Assembly (NCBI GenBank): GCA_030770425.1
Contig: JASJFT010000196.1
Coordinates: forward strand, 1 to 64,000
Length of the DNA stretch: 64,000 nt
Origin: Darksidea phi
Lineage: Eukaryota; Ascomycota; Dothideomycetes; Pleosporales; Lentitheciaceae
Direction of reading: 5' to 3'
Positions 12,424 to 25,004 of the stretch are shown here, piece by piece. The position numbers and the translations under genes are program-made. The notes under the pieces are model-generated. The model worked only from the letters and a program-made list of their open reading frames with translations. It was not told the DNA's origin and made no database searches. The stretch's first letter is position 1. Every line of letters begins with the position of its first letter.

Positions 12424-13928
12424 TTATTTGTCTTGATCTTTAGAGATGCCGGCCAGCTTATCTAGAACGGGCCTGAAGAACCCTCCCCAGTACCCCTCCT
12501 CTCCCTCATCCATCCCATACTTCAGTAGGTTCCCATACAACCTAACTAACCGAAAAATTCCACGTATTGAATCTGTGCTTAGCCTCTCAAACCTATCCAG
12601 ATCCGGGCCTAGAACATGCACACCACTTCTCCCAGACACCAGACCCTCACGCGGATATGCGTAGTAAACGGAATGTTCATGTCCAACAATAGTAAGCGCA
12701 GGTTCCACCATCGTCGTTGGCTCGAACAGAGTTTGTGTGATTTGCGCGAGTTCCTGCTTTTTACGCAAGGATGCGGCGATCCATATACTTATCTGCAGTT
12801 CTGCCTCGGTGTGGTCCCCGGATGCGGGTTTGACCTCAAAGCCAGAAAAGAGGGCGGTTCGCTTTGTGAATGTATCGAGTGTATGTCCGATTTCCCTATT
12901 ATTTGCGGCGTCGAGTCTTTTGTAGAGGGCCGAGATATTAGAATCGCGGTGCGAGTATGAGAGGACGTAGTCGGTTTTACGGTCGATGGGTTTGCGGCGG
13001 GTAGAGTCGGTGAGGGTGGGGGCGGGGATCGTGGAGAGGTAGAGAGGATTGATTGACTGTGATTGACTAGACGAATGATGGATTAGCTATGTATCGAGGG
13101 GACTTAGTAAAGCGCACGTACACACTCTGGAACCACCATCTGTCATTGCCGTACAATTCCATGGCTAAATGAACCAGAGGTCGCACCACATCATCGCACC
13201 ACGCATTCTCATCTCGGCTGCCATCCTTGCAATCGCGCGCGTTAAGAAAGATTTTCTTAGCTTCCTTCCACATGGCAGACAGCTCCTCGGTGGAGCGCGT
13301 GTCGCTGCGGTCGAAGTCGGTCTGTTTGGTGGTTTGGTAGCCCACTTCGGGGTCGTTCTTTATAGTATGCTAGACACATGTGAATCTGATTTGGGAACAC
13401 TAAGTCAAGTTAACGTACCTGCAAGCCCTGAGGAATGAAGCCAAAATCAACACCCTCGGCAAGCCGGTCACCGAGGCGTTCAGCGTGCTCTGGGGGCGCC
13501 TCCTTTAGGCCATTAAGGCTCTCCGTCAACACCGGCGGCCAAGCACTCCTCAGTATAATTGGCGTCTCACGTGTCGGGCTTGTTGAACGTTTCGGACTCG
13601 AGGAAACATGACTAGTGGGAGGGCTGAATGTATTCCTCTTGTTCAAAGCTAGTGGAGTTTCGCTTCCGAGTTGCGACGCGCTCTGCTCGGGCCGAACATC
13701 ATCGGTATCGTCGGTTCTTCGCCGCTTCGGGCTGTCGCTGCGCTGCGAGCTGGAGACGGGCACACTCGCGGGGAGGGACATGGCGCGCTTCCGCTTCAAG
13801 GGAGCTGGGCGCAACCCTGAGTCGTCTTCGGGTGGAGGAGTCAGAGGGAGGCAGGATTCATGCCCAGAAGCAAGCCACGAGCTGATGCGACCGTATTGAA
13901 GTGTGGAAGGACGACTTTCAAAGTCCAT
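12424..13928 (-). CDS. PD-(D/E)XK nuclease-like fungal protein
   Basis: Exons 13928-13419, 13369-13122 and 13066-12424 give 466 residues, with introns of 49 and 55 nt, GT donors and CTAG acceptors. The N-terminal 140 residues are Ser/Pro-rich and disordered, with basic clusters (LKRKRA, SPKRRR) that look like nuclear localisation signals. A conserved region with HTIKNDPEVGYQ, ENAWCDDVVRPLVHLAM follows. The C-terminal half carries KTDYV near residue 285 and EVKPASGD near 330, then a helix IWIAASLRKK; this matches the D...(D/E)xK arrangement of the fungal PD-(D/E)XK nuclease-like family (Pfam PDDEXK_12 as I recall). Substrate and role are unknown; such genes are common in fungal accessory and repeat-rich regions. 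It lies tail-to-tail with nothing; the inverted repeat is just beyond its 3' end. Confidence 0.8.
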
Positions 13929-14284
13929 TGTTGTGGTCGTTTGTTGTTGTGCGGCTTAGGTACGAATAATGCACGTCAATGCCGAGATGCACTAAAGTTG
14001 CCGATTGGTGAATCGTCACGTGTTGCGCGCTCCGTATCATCCGTCAGAATAGGGAGTAGTGTTCTTCGGTAATGCAATGCGCCAAGGGAAACGGTGCTAT
14101 TAATGGCCATGGGTTCCCATTATGGTTCACGCTGTGGGGTCAGTTTCCGGTGCCCCAGATTTAGATCTTGTCTTCCGAGACCTCGTTCTGGTCCCGCCCC
14201 TAGTACCTCTTGGCATCCGCTAGACCAACTTTCACATGGGCGAAAATGCCTCTGTTCGACCTTTTCGCTTTATCTCCAAAATTT
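13929..14284. other. Intergenic, upstream of the nuclease-like gene
   Basis: Normal composition, probably the promoter region of the minus-strand nuclease-like gene. No convincing TATA or other element and no gene supported. Confidence 0.5.
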
Positions 14285-14350
14285 AGACCCTTATAAGGTC
14301 TGTGCCGGTACGGGTCGGCCCTCCTCCCTACTAGCGGTGGCAACTCGAAG
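14285..14350 (+). repeat. Dispersed repeat, third RIP-altered copy
   Basis: ATAAGGTCTGTGCCGGTACGG and the following bases match the repeat at 8022 in the same orientation, with G-to-A changes such as TGCGG to TACGG and CTGCTAG to CTACTAG. Like the copy at 8022 it sits exactly at the junction with an AT-rich block. Confidence 0.7.
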
Positions 14351-15239
14351 TATTATCGTATATAGGCTATACCTTATAATAATTTCTAAGTAAATTATAG
14401 TACTTTAATTATATTATTTTCGTACTATATCTAGTTTACCACTTTAGAGATAATCGGTTTACTATACCTATCTTTTACTAGATATTATTCTACTTACTAA
14501 TTTTTATAATCTTTAACTATTATATTATAAAAGCTTTATAAGATAATATAGTAAAGAAATATTAAGAACTTAAGACTACTATTTATAACCTATAGTAGTT
14601 CTTTATAGTAAGATTATATTATTTATAAAGCTCTAACCCTTTAATATTAATATAAGATTATTTATTCTAGTTAATATATCTAAATACTTCTCCTTAAGTA
14701 CCCTCTTAAACGTCTTTATTACTTATATCTCTAGCTCTTTAATCTTCTTCTATTAGTCTTAATTTTTATATATTAATACTAAATTAACTATACTAGTTAG
14801 TATATTTAAATACTTCTCTTTAATTATATTTTTAAATATTTTTATATAACTTCGTAATATAGTATAATATATAGCTATTAATAGATAAGATAAATTTAGC
14901 TTATTAACTTAATTTATTTTCTATCTTTTATAATATACTTTACTAAAGGATATATAATATCTTTATAAAATACTTTTCTTTTTTTATAATCTATATATAT
15001 ATTCTAGTCTTTACTAATATAGTAATAATAATAAAAATAAAATATATTTTCTTTAATATTTAATATATAGACGTTATAATTAATATATATTTAATTATTA
15101 TTATTTTTAAATTATACTTATTTTTAAATATTAGTCTTTTTATACTCTTTAATTAGAAACTTAGATATTATAATATACCCTTTCTTTAAAGTAATTTAGA
15201 ATAGTATTTATCTAAATTTATTAAATATTCGAGAATTAA

Positions 15240-15612
15240 AGTTAAACTAGATAATAAGTACTTTTATAGTAGTAGTACTATTATTAACTATAGTCTACTA
15301 AAGTAATATTTAATTATAAGAATTATAAAGTAATATAATAGATTCTTTTAATATAAAAAGCTTAAGTACTTATAAGTAGTCTTTATATATAATAGTATAA
15401 AATATATTATTATATTATCTATTCTAAGTATTAATATCGGCGCTCTTATTAAATAGTATTTTAATTATTATATTATAGTTTCTAGATAAGATTATATATA
15501 ATATATTATCTTTACTATTATATCTATTCTATATATTAGAATTAGTATTCTTATCGAGTAGTATTATAACTACTATATTATAATCTTTAAATAAGATTAT
15601 ATATAGTACTAT
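15240..15612 (-). pseudogene. RIP-degraded ankyrin-repeat fossil
   Basis: The minus strand around 15420-15610 reads, apart from stops, as two ankyrin units: LYIILFKDYNIVVIILLDKN, then DNILYIILSRNYNIIIKILF and NKSADINT. The pattern LY-A-S/R-G-x-x-x-VVK-LL-DKGADPN is clear after allowing for C-to-T and G-to-A changes. It resembles the fossil at 30590-30870 and the last repeats of the HET-ankyrin gene at 31568. A decayed duplicate of an ankyrin-bearing gene is the likely origin. Confidence 0.65.
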
Positions 15613-16980
15613 TTTATCCTCTTCTTTAGAAGCTTAGGCTACTACCTAGTATAATATTATATTAGCTTTTAAACTAGTTATAATTTTTATAATTTTAATT
15701 ATCTTATTATATTTTAATATTTCGATATCTTATATAATAGTATAGATAATAATTATATAATAATAATAGCTTCTAATTTACTAATAATATTTAATTTAGA
15801 TTTATATAATAGGAGTCTTTTTAGAAAATTTATATAAAATATAATAGAAGTTTATATATAATAGAGATACTATATCTATATCTTATATATAATAATAGAG
15901 CTATAGAGCTATATATAGTACTATTAATTATAAGTAATAAGATAATATTTCGGATATTAAGACGTTAGGCGAGAAATAATATATAATACTAAACTATAGT
16001 CTAGTTAGAAGACTAATAATAGTAATAAGGAGTTAGTATACTAATACTATCTATAGTATAAAAATTATCTATAATAATACTAGTATTCTACTTATATCTA
16101 TCTCTTATTCTTAGCTAGCTTTCTTACTACTATAATAGTTAATACTACTATTATAGGAAAAGCTAGAGAGTAGTATAAACTATTTATCTCTTATCCTTAG
16201 TTAACTTTCTTACTATATATTCTTAGTCTTCTAGTAATAGTAAGAGTAGTAGTACTAATATACCCTCTTTCTTAAACTTATTATTAATACCTACTAACTA
16301 GATATCTTTATTAATAATTATTTATCTAGTTCTTTAATAGGAGGTACTAGAGTATAATAGTCTATTTAAGTATAGTACTCTAAACGTTTTAAATATTATA
16401 GTAGAGTATTCCTAATACTATAGAAGGAAGATATTATTAATAGGACTTCTTAATTATAATAACTATTAGTATAAAATTAACTATACGTTAGATATATTTA
16501 AGAAAATAAGTAGTAATAGAATTCTTATATAGCTATTAGTAGTTATCTATATTATATTCCTATCTAAGGTCTTATATAATAAGGATAGGTATTTTATTTA
16601 AAGGTAGCTATATTATCTATATAGACTAGAGGAAAAGCTTATATAGAAAAGATTATTAAGAAAAAAGAAATTAGTCTTCTTAAAAGACTATTAAAGAAGT
16701 AAATATCTAATATAGAAGATAAAGCTAATATTTATAGTAGATATAATATAAATAATAGTATAGAGAATAGATTATTAGTATATTTAACTATCTATATATA
16801 TTATTAGTAAACTAGAAGCTATTATTATTATATAGTTACTATCTATACTATTATATAAGATATTAAAATATTAAAATATAATAAGATAATTAAAATTATA
16901 AAAAATATAACTAGTCTAGAAGCTAATATAACGTTATACCAAGTAGTAGTCTAAGCTTCTAAGGAAGGGAATTTACTAAT
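15612..16980. mobile_element. Possible DNA transposon with 190-bp inverted ends
   Basis: About 190 bases at 15612-15800 reappear as the reverse complement at 16790-16980, framing about 1 kb. The same module is found singly at 7450-7640. Long terminal inverted repeats around a short interior suggest a non-autonomous DNA transposon, but the copies are too RIP-altered to define ends or a target duplication, and the interior encodes nothing visible. Two independent insertions remain possible. Confidence 0.45.
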
Positions 16981-17335
16981 AATATATATAAATAGTTAAA
17001 TATACTAATAATATTAAACCTTCTATTAATAATAATAGTAATATAATCTATACTAGGCTACTTCTTAGTTCTTTTCTTATTAGTAATCTTTCTAATTAGA
17101 TATTTTTATTATTCTTTATTCCTATATTATTATTTATATTATATCTACTATAGATACTAGCTCTATTTTTTATATTAAATATTCGTTCCCTTTATAGTAT
17201 ACTAAGAAGACTAATTCTTTTATTTATAATAATTCTCTTTATATAAGCTTTTTCTTTAGTTTATATAGATAGTATAACTATCTCTAAATAAAATATCTAT
17301 TCTTATTATATAAGATCTTAGATAGAAATATAATA
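16975..17335. repeat. Repeat segment shared with 7610-7985
   Basis: Same-orientation copy of the right part of the dispersed segment at 7440-7985 (start TTTACTAATAATATATATA, later ATAAGCTT and GATAGTATA). Differences are largely transitions. No coding content. Confidence 0.6.
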
Positions 17336-17515
17336 TAGATAACTATTAATAACTATATAAGAATTTTATTACTACTTATTTTCTTAAATATATCTAATAT
17401 ATAGTTAGTTTTATACTACTAGTTATTATAATTAAGAAGCTCTATTAATAGTACCTCCTACTTATAGTACTAGGGATACTTTATTATAATATTTAAAAGA
17501 TTTAAAGTACTATAC

Positions 17516-17778
17516 TATAGTATATAGGTATATTAGAGATAGGATAGCGAAGCTTATAACTTATAGTTAGAGGGATAAAAGAGAAGGATTAATAGAATAG
17601 ATAGTCGAATAATTAATTAATTAAACTATTTCCTCTATCTACTATATAATAGGATAGATAATAAACTCTAGCTAAAGATACTCCTAGATAATAGCCCTTT
17701 AGAGTCCGGTCTAATATTTCGCTACTTATCTAAGCCTTTAATACTTAATTAGAAGACTTTCTTTATTATTATACTATA
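17516..17778. repeat. LTR-like terminal repeat, copy 2 (solo)
   Basis: Matches the repeats at 3840 and 27999 end to end, but the sequence to its left differs from theirs, so it looks like a solo LTR or the end of a different element. Termini TATAGTATA and TATACTATA are inverted. It keeps more G+C (for example GAGTCCGGTCTAATATTTCGC) than copy 3. Confidence 0.65.
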
Positions 17779-19899
17779 TTTTTCTTTCTAATAAAAAGAG
17801 CTTAGCCCCCTTAAGCTCTACTACCCGATTAAGTAACTTTATATAATATTAGTATATTATTAATAGTAAATCCTACTACTAGTTTATTAAGAATTCTTTT
17901 TTAAGTAATCTCCGTCTTTAAATAATCTTAAGAAGCTATTAGTAAGCTTTTTATTTCTCTTCTTCTTAGTAAATAGGCTATAGTCTAATCTTAATACCTT
18001 TCTCTTTCTAAGACTTTTAATAATAAGTTAGTATAATTATAAAGATAAGTTTTCTCTAACTAGTTTAATATATTATTATAAAACTAATTAGTCTTTAATC
18101 TAATTTTAACTTCTTAATAGACTTTTTTATTTTTATATAGTCTTTAAATTCTTATTTAGTAACCTTATAATAATATTTATAAGTAAGTCTTTAAATACTC
18201 TTACTTTAATTTCTTTATAACTAGTAGCTAGTTAAAATATATATAAAAGATCTCTTCTAGTACTCTCTTAGACTCTTTAATCTTCTTTTTATAACTACTT
18301 TTCTTATCTACTAGCCCGATAGCCTCTTAAGTCTTTAGCTTCTTAATCTTTAATCTTCTTAATCTTTAGCCTTCTTAGCCTCGCTATAACTTCTAAAGGT
18401 ATAGCTATTAATCTATTTATAAGTAATACTACTATAGACGTCTTTAGTAGTAGTAGTAGTAGTTAACGTTCTTCTAACTAGTCTTCGGGTAATAGGAAAG
18501 ATAATTAAGAATCTTAGCTTTATAACTATTTATTAGTAATAGCTAATATTACTATTCTAGAGTAGCGTAAGTTTTCTCTCTTTTTAATTAATTAATATTT
18601 ATACTAATTTATTTATAGTAACTTTATAAACTAATTAAATTATTAATTAAGTTTTTTAAATTAATTTTAGCTAATATTTTTATAATATTAAATATTAAGA
18701 TATCTCTTTAGAGGTTATTTTATATATTAATACTATTTAATATATAGCTTAATATAATCTTATTATTACTAAAGAGACTAACTTTCTTATAAAGAGTAGT
18801 ATAATAGTTTATAAGTTCTTTAGTTTAAAGATCTAGTAGGGTTTCTATTTATAGAATATTTAGACTAGTATATATTATTATACTACTTAGACTAAAAGCT
18901 ATAGTAGTAAAAATAGTCTAGTTTATAATTAATATACTAATCTAAGAGCTAGTAAGATCTAGACTAGTTATTAATAAGTTTAATAGAATAAATAATTAAT
19001 AGTTTAAGAATCCTATACTAATTATATTATTAATAGGAATTCGAGATTCTACTCTATATATTATAAGTCTTTTCTATTTTTCTCTTCTTACCTTTACCTA
19101 CTAATCTATTAGACTAGATAATACTAGTACTATATATCTACTTACTAAAATTAATTCTAGTAATATTATAAATCTAAGTAAGATATAACTATACTACTCT
19201 TCTTTTTAAGCTTCTTTAACTAGCTTTTATATTAGTAACTCTTCTTTAAACTTTTAATTAGGCTTTTAACTAGACTCCTAATCTAACTCTTAATCTAGCT
19301 CTTCTATATATTACTTTATAATCTATCTTCTTCTTAAGTCTATTAGATTTAAGCTAAATAAATTATACTTTTATCTTTAGTCTTCTAATTATTCCTAATA
19401 ATTATCTAGGTCTAAGTAAAGTAGCTTTAGTAATATTAAGTAAAAGTAGTACGAGTTAATTAAATACTAGTATTAATAGTATAAGCTCCGAGTATAGTAC
19501 GAGTACTAGAACTAATATTATAATAGTTCTTTAGTTTAGTTTAGTTATTTATTATCTCTAAATTCTAATTATTCTTATATCTAGTCTAATCTATCTACTA
19601 TAGCTCGTACTACTAATAAGATATTAGAGAATTCTAATATACTAATAATTCCTTATTAGTTATCTAAGAATAAGAGTAAGAATAAAGATAAGAATAAGAA
19701 CTTTAAGAATATCTATTATAGTAATTATAGTAGTAGTAAAGACTATAGTAGTAGTATATAGATTTTCTAGATTTTACTTCTTTAACTAGTAATTAACTCT
19801 TAGTTCTTCTCTTTATAGCTTCTTATATCTAGTTCCTAGTATTTTTATATAATCTTTAGACTTCTATAGACTAGCTTATAACTTTTAAAATTTTACTTT

Positions 19900-22800
19900 T
19901 TAATCTATTTTTTTTTATTACTAATAATCCTTCTCTACTAGGTCTACGATAATAATAATAGGAAATAAAAATTAAAAAATTAAAATAAATAAATAGTTTT
20001 AATTATAGTTTAGAACCTATAATTCTTTCTTAACTAAATTAACTACTTTTTAGTTAATTACTCTTTATTACTACTTCCTAATTCGCTACTAGTAATCTAA
20101 TATTCTACCTCTTTAATCTTTAGTCTAGTAATAGCTTATTAGATAATAACTTTTAATAATAGAGCTTATCTTTATATTAAGGATACTTCTATTATAAGAA
20201 ACTTTATATAATTAATTTATACTTATATTACTAGATACTCTTTATTTAACTCTTTAACTTCTTTATACCTTAAAGCTCTTAGTATTAGATAATAATTATT
20301 AATTAGTAGGTTCTCTTTAATTAGCTTTAGTCTACCTCGTATCTCTATTATCTTATTATTAGAATCCTTCTAATAGAATTACTTTAACTAATTATTATAT
20401 ATAGTATAAGTAAATAGAGTTCTATTAAGCTCTATAAGTCTATAATATAAGTACTCTACCCTAGTCTCTATTATATAATATAGTCCTAGCTATTTATTAT
20501 TAAACTTCTATTTTACTAACTAATTATTAGCTCTAATAGTATTCTAAATAAAAACTAAATCTTTAACTACTAGATCGTTCTAATTACCTTTTATTTAATT
20601 TTATTAATCTACTATATTAAGTCTATATTATTAGGTATAACTAATTACTTCTATTACCTTTTTATCCTTTTATTTAAATTACTTTACTCGAAGTATAAGT
20701 AAATTAAAGATTAAAACTATTTTATTTTATAAAAGTATCTACTATAATTCTAAACTAAGTTTAATTAATAGGATAGATTAAATTCTTATTATTAACTTAG
20801 CTAGTATATATCTAGTTAAGCGTCGAACTATTACTTTATTAATATATAGTATTAATAATAGATTCTCTAATTAGTAGTTTAGTAGCTTAGCTAATATAAT
20901 AACTAATAATTAATAATCTTATTTAATTAAACTCTATACTTTTAAATTATATAAAGATATTTAAATTCTATATATTCTATAGTACTTAGCTAATACTTTA
21001 ACTACTAATCTATTCTTAGATCCTCTATTAATATTTAGCTAAAAGAATACTCTTTATTAATAAATAATATTTTAGTAGATAAACTTTATAATATTTTTAG
21101 ACGTAGTATTCTTTAAAGCTCTAGCTTTAATCTATTTTAAGAAATATTCGCGCGTAATTATAAAAAATTAAACCTCTTCTTTACTAATAGATATATAAAT
21201 AATATTAATAGTTTATTAGTTTTATATAACTCTAGAATTATTAATCTTAAGTATTTCTTCTATTCTATTACCTTACTTCTATTAATATTTAAAGTAACTT
21301 CGAAGCTCTTTTACTATTATTTAAAACTAGTTTTTTTACTAAAACTAATACTAAATTACTATAAATATTTCCTAGATATTCTAATAGTATAGCGCTTAAT
21401 AAACTTTTTATACTAAAGTCTTTTAAATATTAAAATTATTAACTACTCGTTAGATAGCTAGATTCTAGGTTAACTTCTTAAAAGGATAGCTATCTTTTAT
21501 AAAGAAGGTCTATATAGTCTTTATCTAGCTTCTTTTCTTACTTCTTAATAGTCTATTAGGCTTATATATTATATATAAAAAGTAAATAATCTCTTTTAAT
21601 TTATCTAAATAGCTATTATTAAGAATTCTTAAATTAATAATAAAGAAGACTTCTATTAACTTATTATACTTATTAATAATATAGTCTATAAATAGCTCTA
21701 AGTCTTTCTCTTCTTCTTAGAATTAAATTTATTCTTTTAGCTAAGAATATTTTAATAAGATATTAATAATTATATTCTTCTTTCTAGGTCTATATTAGAT
21801 TTTAAAGTCTTAAAGTAGAATTATAACTAGCTAGTAATTTATTACTAATTTAGAGAGATTAGTAGATAACTAATTAAGTTATATAATTAAGATACTAGTA
21901 TTTATCTTAATAGTAAATCGAGTATTATAGAAATATAGACTAAACTTCTTTAATACCTAAAGTACTACCTTATATTCTAGTTTAGTAAAGTACTACTTTA
22001 ATTTAGCCTTAGACTATAGTATACTTTTAAATTTAATAAAATATTAAAGATTATTCTTTCTAATCTATTTAAGTACTATTCTACTATCTTATTAACTAAT
22101 ATTTATATATAAATAAACTTAATATTCTAATTTAATATTAAGTACTATTAATATAGATACTAATATAATATTAATTTTTAAAATTCTTATAATTTCTCTT
22201 TAAAACTCTCTCTATATCTATTTAGTATTCTTATAAAGTAGTTAGAATAAGAATTTTATCTTAAAGAAAAAGTAAAAGACCTATTACTAATAATAAATAT
22301 AGATTCTAATAAACTATTAGACTTCTTTAATATTCTTATATTCTAGCTAGTCCTAAATCTTTATTACTTTACTACTATTAGGAAATTATCCTTTAATACC
22401 TACTTTATAGTCTACGATATCTAGTTAGAAGACTTCTTAATAGAACTTAGTATCTAATACTATTATCTTTATATATTTAATATCTACTATTATTATATCT
22501 AGTTTTTAGATATACTTAAATATATATTAATAGACCTTTAATAATACTTCTTCTTTACTATAAGTACTAAAAGGACTAGCTACTATAATATTATTAATAA
22601 ATAGTAATATATTAAGGAAGTACTTCTCTAAAATCTTTATTACTATTCTTTAAAATATTACTACTAAATTAGTTATATTTATTAGAATAATATATTATCT
22701 TACTAGTCTAATAGATATTTAAAAAGTTATCTTATTCTTTAAACTTATATAAAGTAGTATCTAATTATAGTCTAAGAATAGGTTAAAGAGTAAATAGATA

Positions 22801-23400
22801 GCTCTCTCTACTAGCTACTTTAAAAACTTATTAATAAAAGATAAAAGATTCGCGTCTCTCTTAGTAAAACCTATTTAAAATTTAAGTATTATTAATTAAT
22901 TAATAGTCTTTATTCTTTTTAAGTACTAGAAATTATAAGTTATAATATTAATTATTATATATCTTAAGAATATCTTAGATAATTCTTTTATAAATTATTT
23001 AAATAGTAATTAGTTTAAGTCTTTTAGAATATTAAAAGTCTTTTATTTACTAGATCTTATAAGATACTATTTAAATCTAATATAAAGATACTATATTAGG
23101 ATAAATAATTATTTTCTTTAAGAAATTCTATACTAGAGTAGTCTTTTAATAGTATATTAGCTTATATATAAGCTCTATTTTAATAGATTAAAGATTCTCT
23201 CTAATATATATCTTCTTTATCTAACTAGATATTAACTACTAACCTCTTAGAAAGTTTATATATTTAGACTTAAAAATTCTATTAAATATATCTACTTTTA
23301 TTCTTCTTAATAATATATACTTAAGCTACTATTAGATAGCTCTTTCTCTCTAATCTTTTTTTTAAAAATCTATCTTAGTATCCTCGTAGGGCTTATTAAT
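19900..23400 (-). mobile_element. Ty3/gypsy-type pol remnant, RT and RNase H
   Basis: Read on the minus strand with stops ignored, 22700-21740 matches the end of reverse transcriptase and RNase H of LTR retrotransposons. An IKEVQQFIRI...YY segment corresponds to the KEL-FLG-NYYR region. LQVLKKFSLYFYNTRFTIKI corresponds to the ALKKF..YL.G..F.V.TDH region. YRPRKKNIIINILLK corresponds to the YRPGKKN-ADALSR motif that ends RNase H. Every other feature is RIP-destroyed. Limits are approximate, and sequence further left (20.0-21.6 kb) is probably the integrase part but I cannot prove it. Confidence 0.6.
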
Positions 23401-25004
23401 AGATTAAACCTTCTTATTAATTATCTTATAAAGGATATTAAATTATCTATCTTACTATTAAAAGTATTAATTTCTTTTTATAATATACTAGTTTATTTCT
23501 AAAAGTATCTACTTAACCTTAATATTAGGGTCTAAATCTTAATTTAACTTTTTATTATAATTATTTAAATAAATTAATCTACTTTATTTAAAATATTATT
23601 AATACTAATTAGTTATTAATACTTTTTATACTTCTATTTTATTTACTTCTTTACTAGTTATTTATTATTAAAGTACTAGTATCTTTATTTCTTCTTTATT
23701 CTTCTCTTTCTTCTTTTTCTTTTCTATATCCTCTTCTATCTTCTTAGTACCCTTCTTCTTTTTATCCTCTTCTACTACTTTAGTACCTTCTTCTTTTAAT
23801 AAGAAGTTAATAATATTAGCTTTAATAGAAACTAATATATCTTTAACCTCTACTTTATTAATATTATAATTATAGTTATTTAAATTAATATTACTATTAT
23901 TCTTTATATCTTTATTAGATCTCTTTTAATCCTCTAGTAGTCGAAGTTTTAAATATTAATAAAATAGAGAATATATTATTTTGAAAAGTATACTTCCTAA
24001 ACTTTTCTTAAAGAATTATTATCTACTTTATAGTTTATTATTAAGATTAAATCTAATTTAAAAAATAAGATAATCTTCTATCTATTTAATATAATAATTT
24101 TATAATAATAATAATTTATTAGAGTAAATTTTATCTCTAAATACATAATTATATACTAAAAAGTATTTAATATTAATAATCTCTAAATATTTCTTATAAT
24201 CTTAAAATAGATAGATATAATAATAGTACTAATTATTATTAATATATTATAGACTATTCCTATATATTTATCTATTAATCTATTAATAGTAATTATTCTA
24301 ATATACTCTTTAAGTAAAAGATAATCTTAGTTCTTATTCTAAATATAAACGTTTAATACTTATATAGTAAAGAGATATATTATATTTAACTTTATACTAC
24401 TATTAAAAATTATTATAGCTTAGGCTTAGCCTATACCTATTTTAAAAAGGGGGAGGTTCGCTTAAAAAAGGGGCTCGCTTAGAGGTTCACTTATATAAGA
24501 GAAAATATAAAGTAAGAACCCTTTATCTTCTTTCTATAGATATTAATAATATTATTAATACTCGTTAAAGTTCTACTTCGAGGCTAGTCTATTATAAAAA
24601 TTACTTTATAAAGATTATCTATAATAATAATTTAATAAATAGAAATCTCTAATTTTATAATTATTACTTTAAGCTAGTTTTTAAGATATTTATATTTATT
24701 TATTATAATATAATTTAACTTATTATTATATATATTTTTAGTTTCTTAAATATTATAATATTAAACTACTCGTACTTTAAGTATCTTTCTAATTTATTAA
24801 GTTAAATATAAATTTAAAGTTTAAAGCTTTATTAATATAAATAGATCTAAGTCTATTATTATTTCTTTTCTATCTATAGTATATATCTCTTCTAATTTAC
24901 TAGTAAGACTATAGCTTTTTACTTACTTAGCTACGTTAAGAAGCTTTAATATAGTATTAATAATCTAGTCTTAAGATAATAGTATAGCTATAATTAGCCC
25001 GTAG

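Noticed and set aside
12174..12443. 89-codon plus-strand ORF
   Set aside because: Lies mostly in the dispersed repeat copy and has no recognisable feature.
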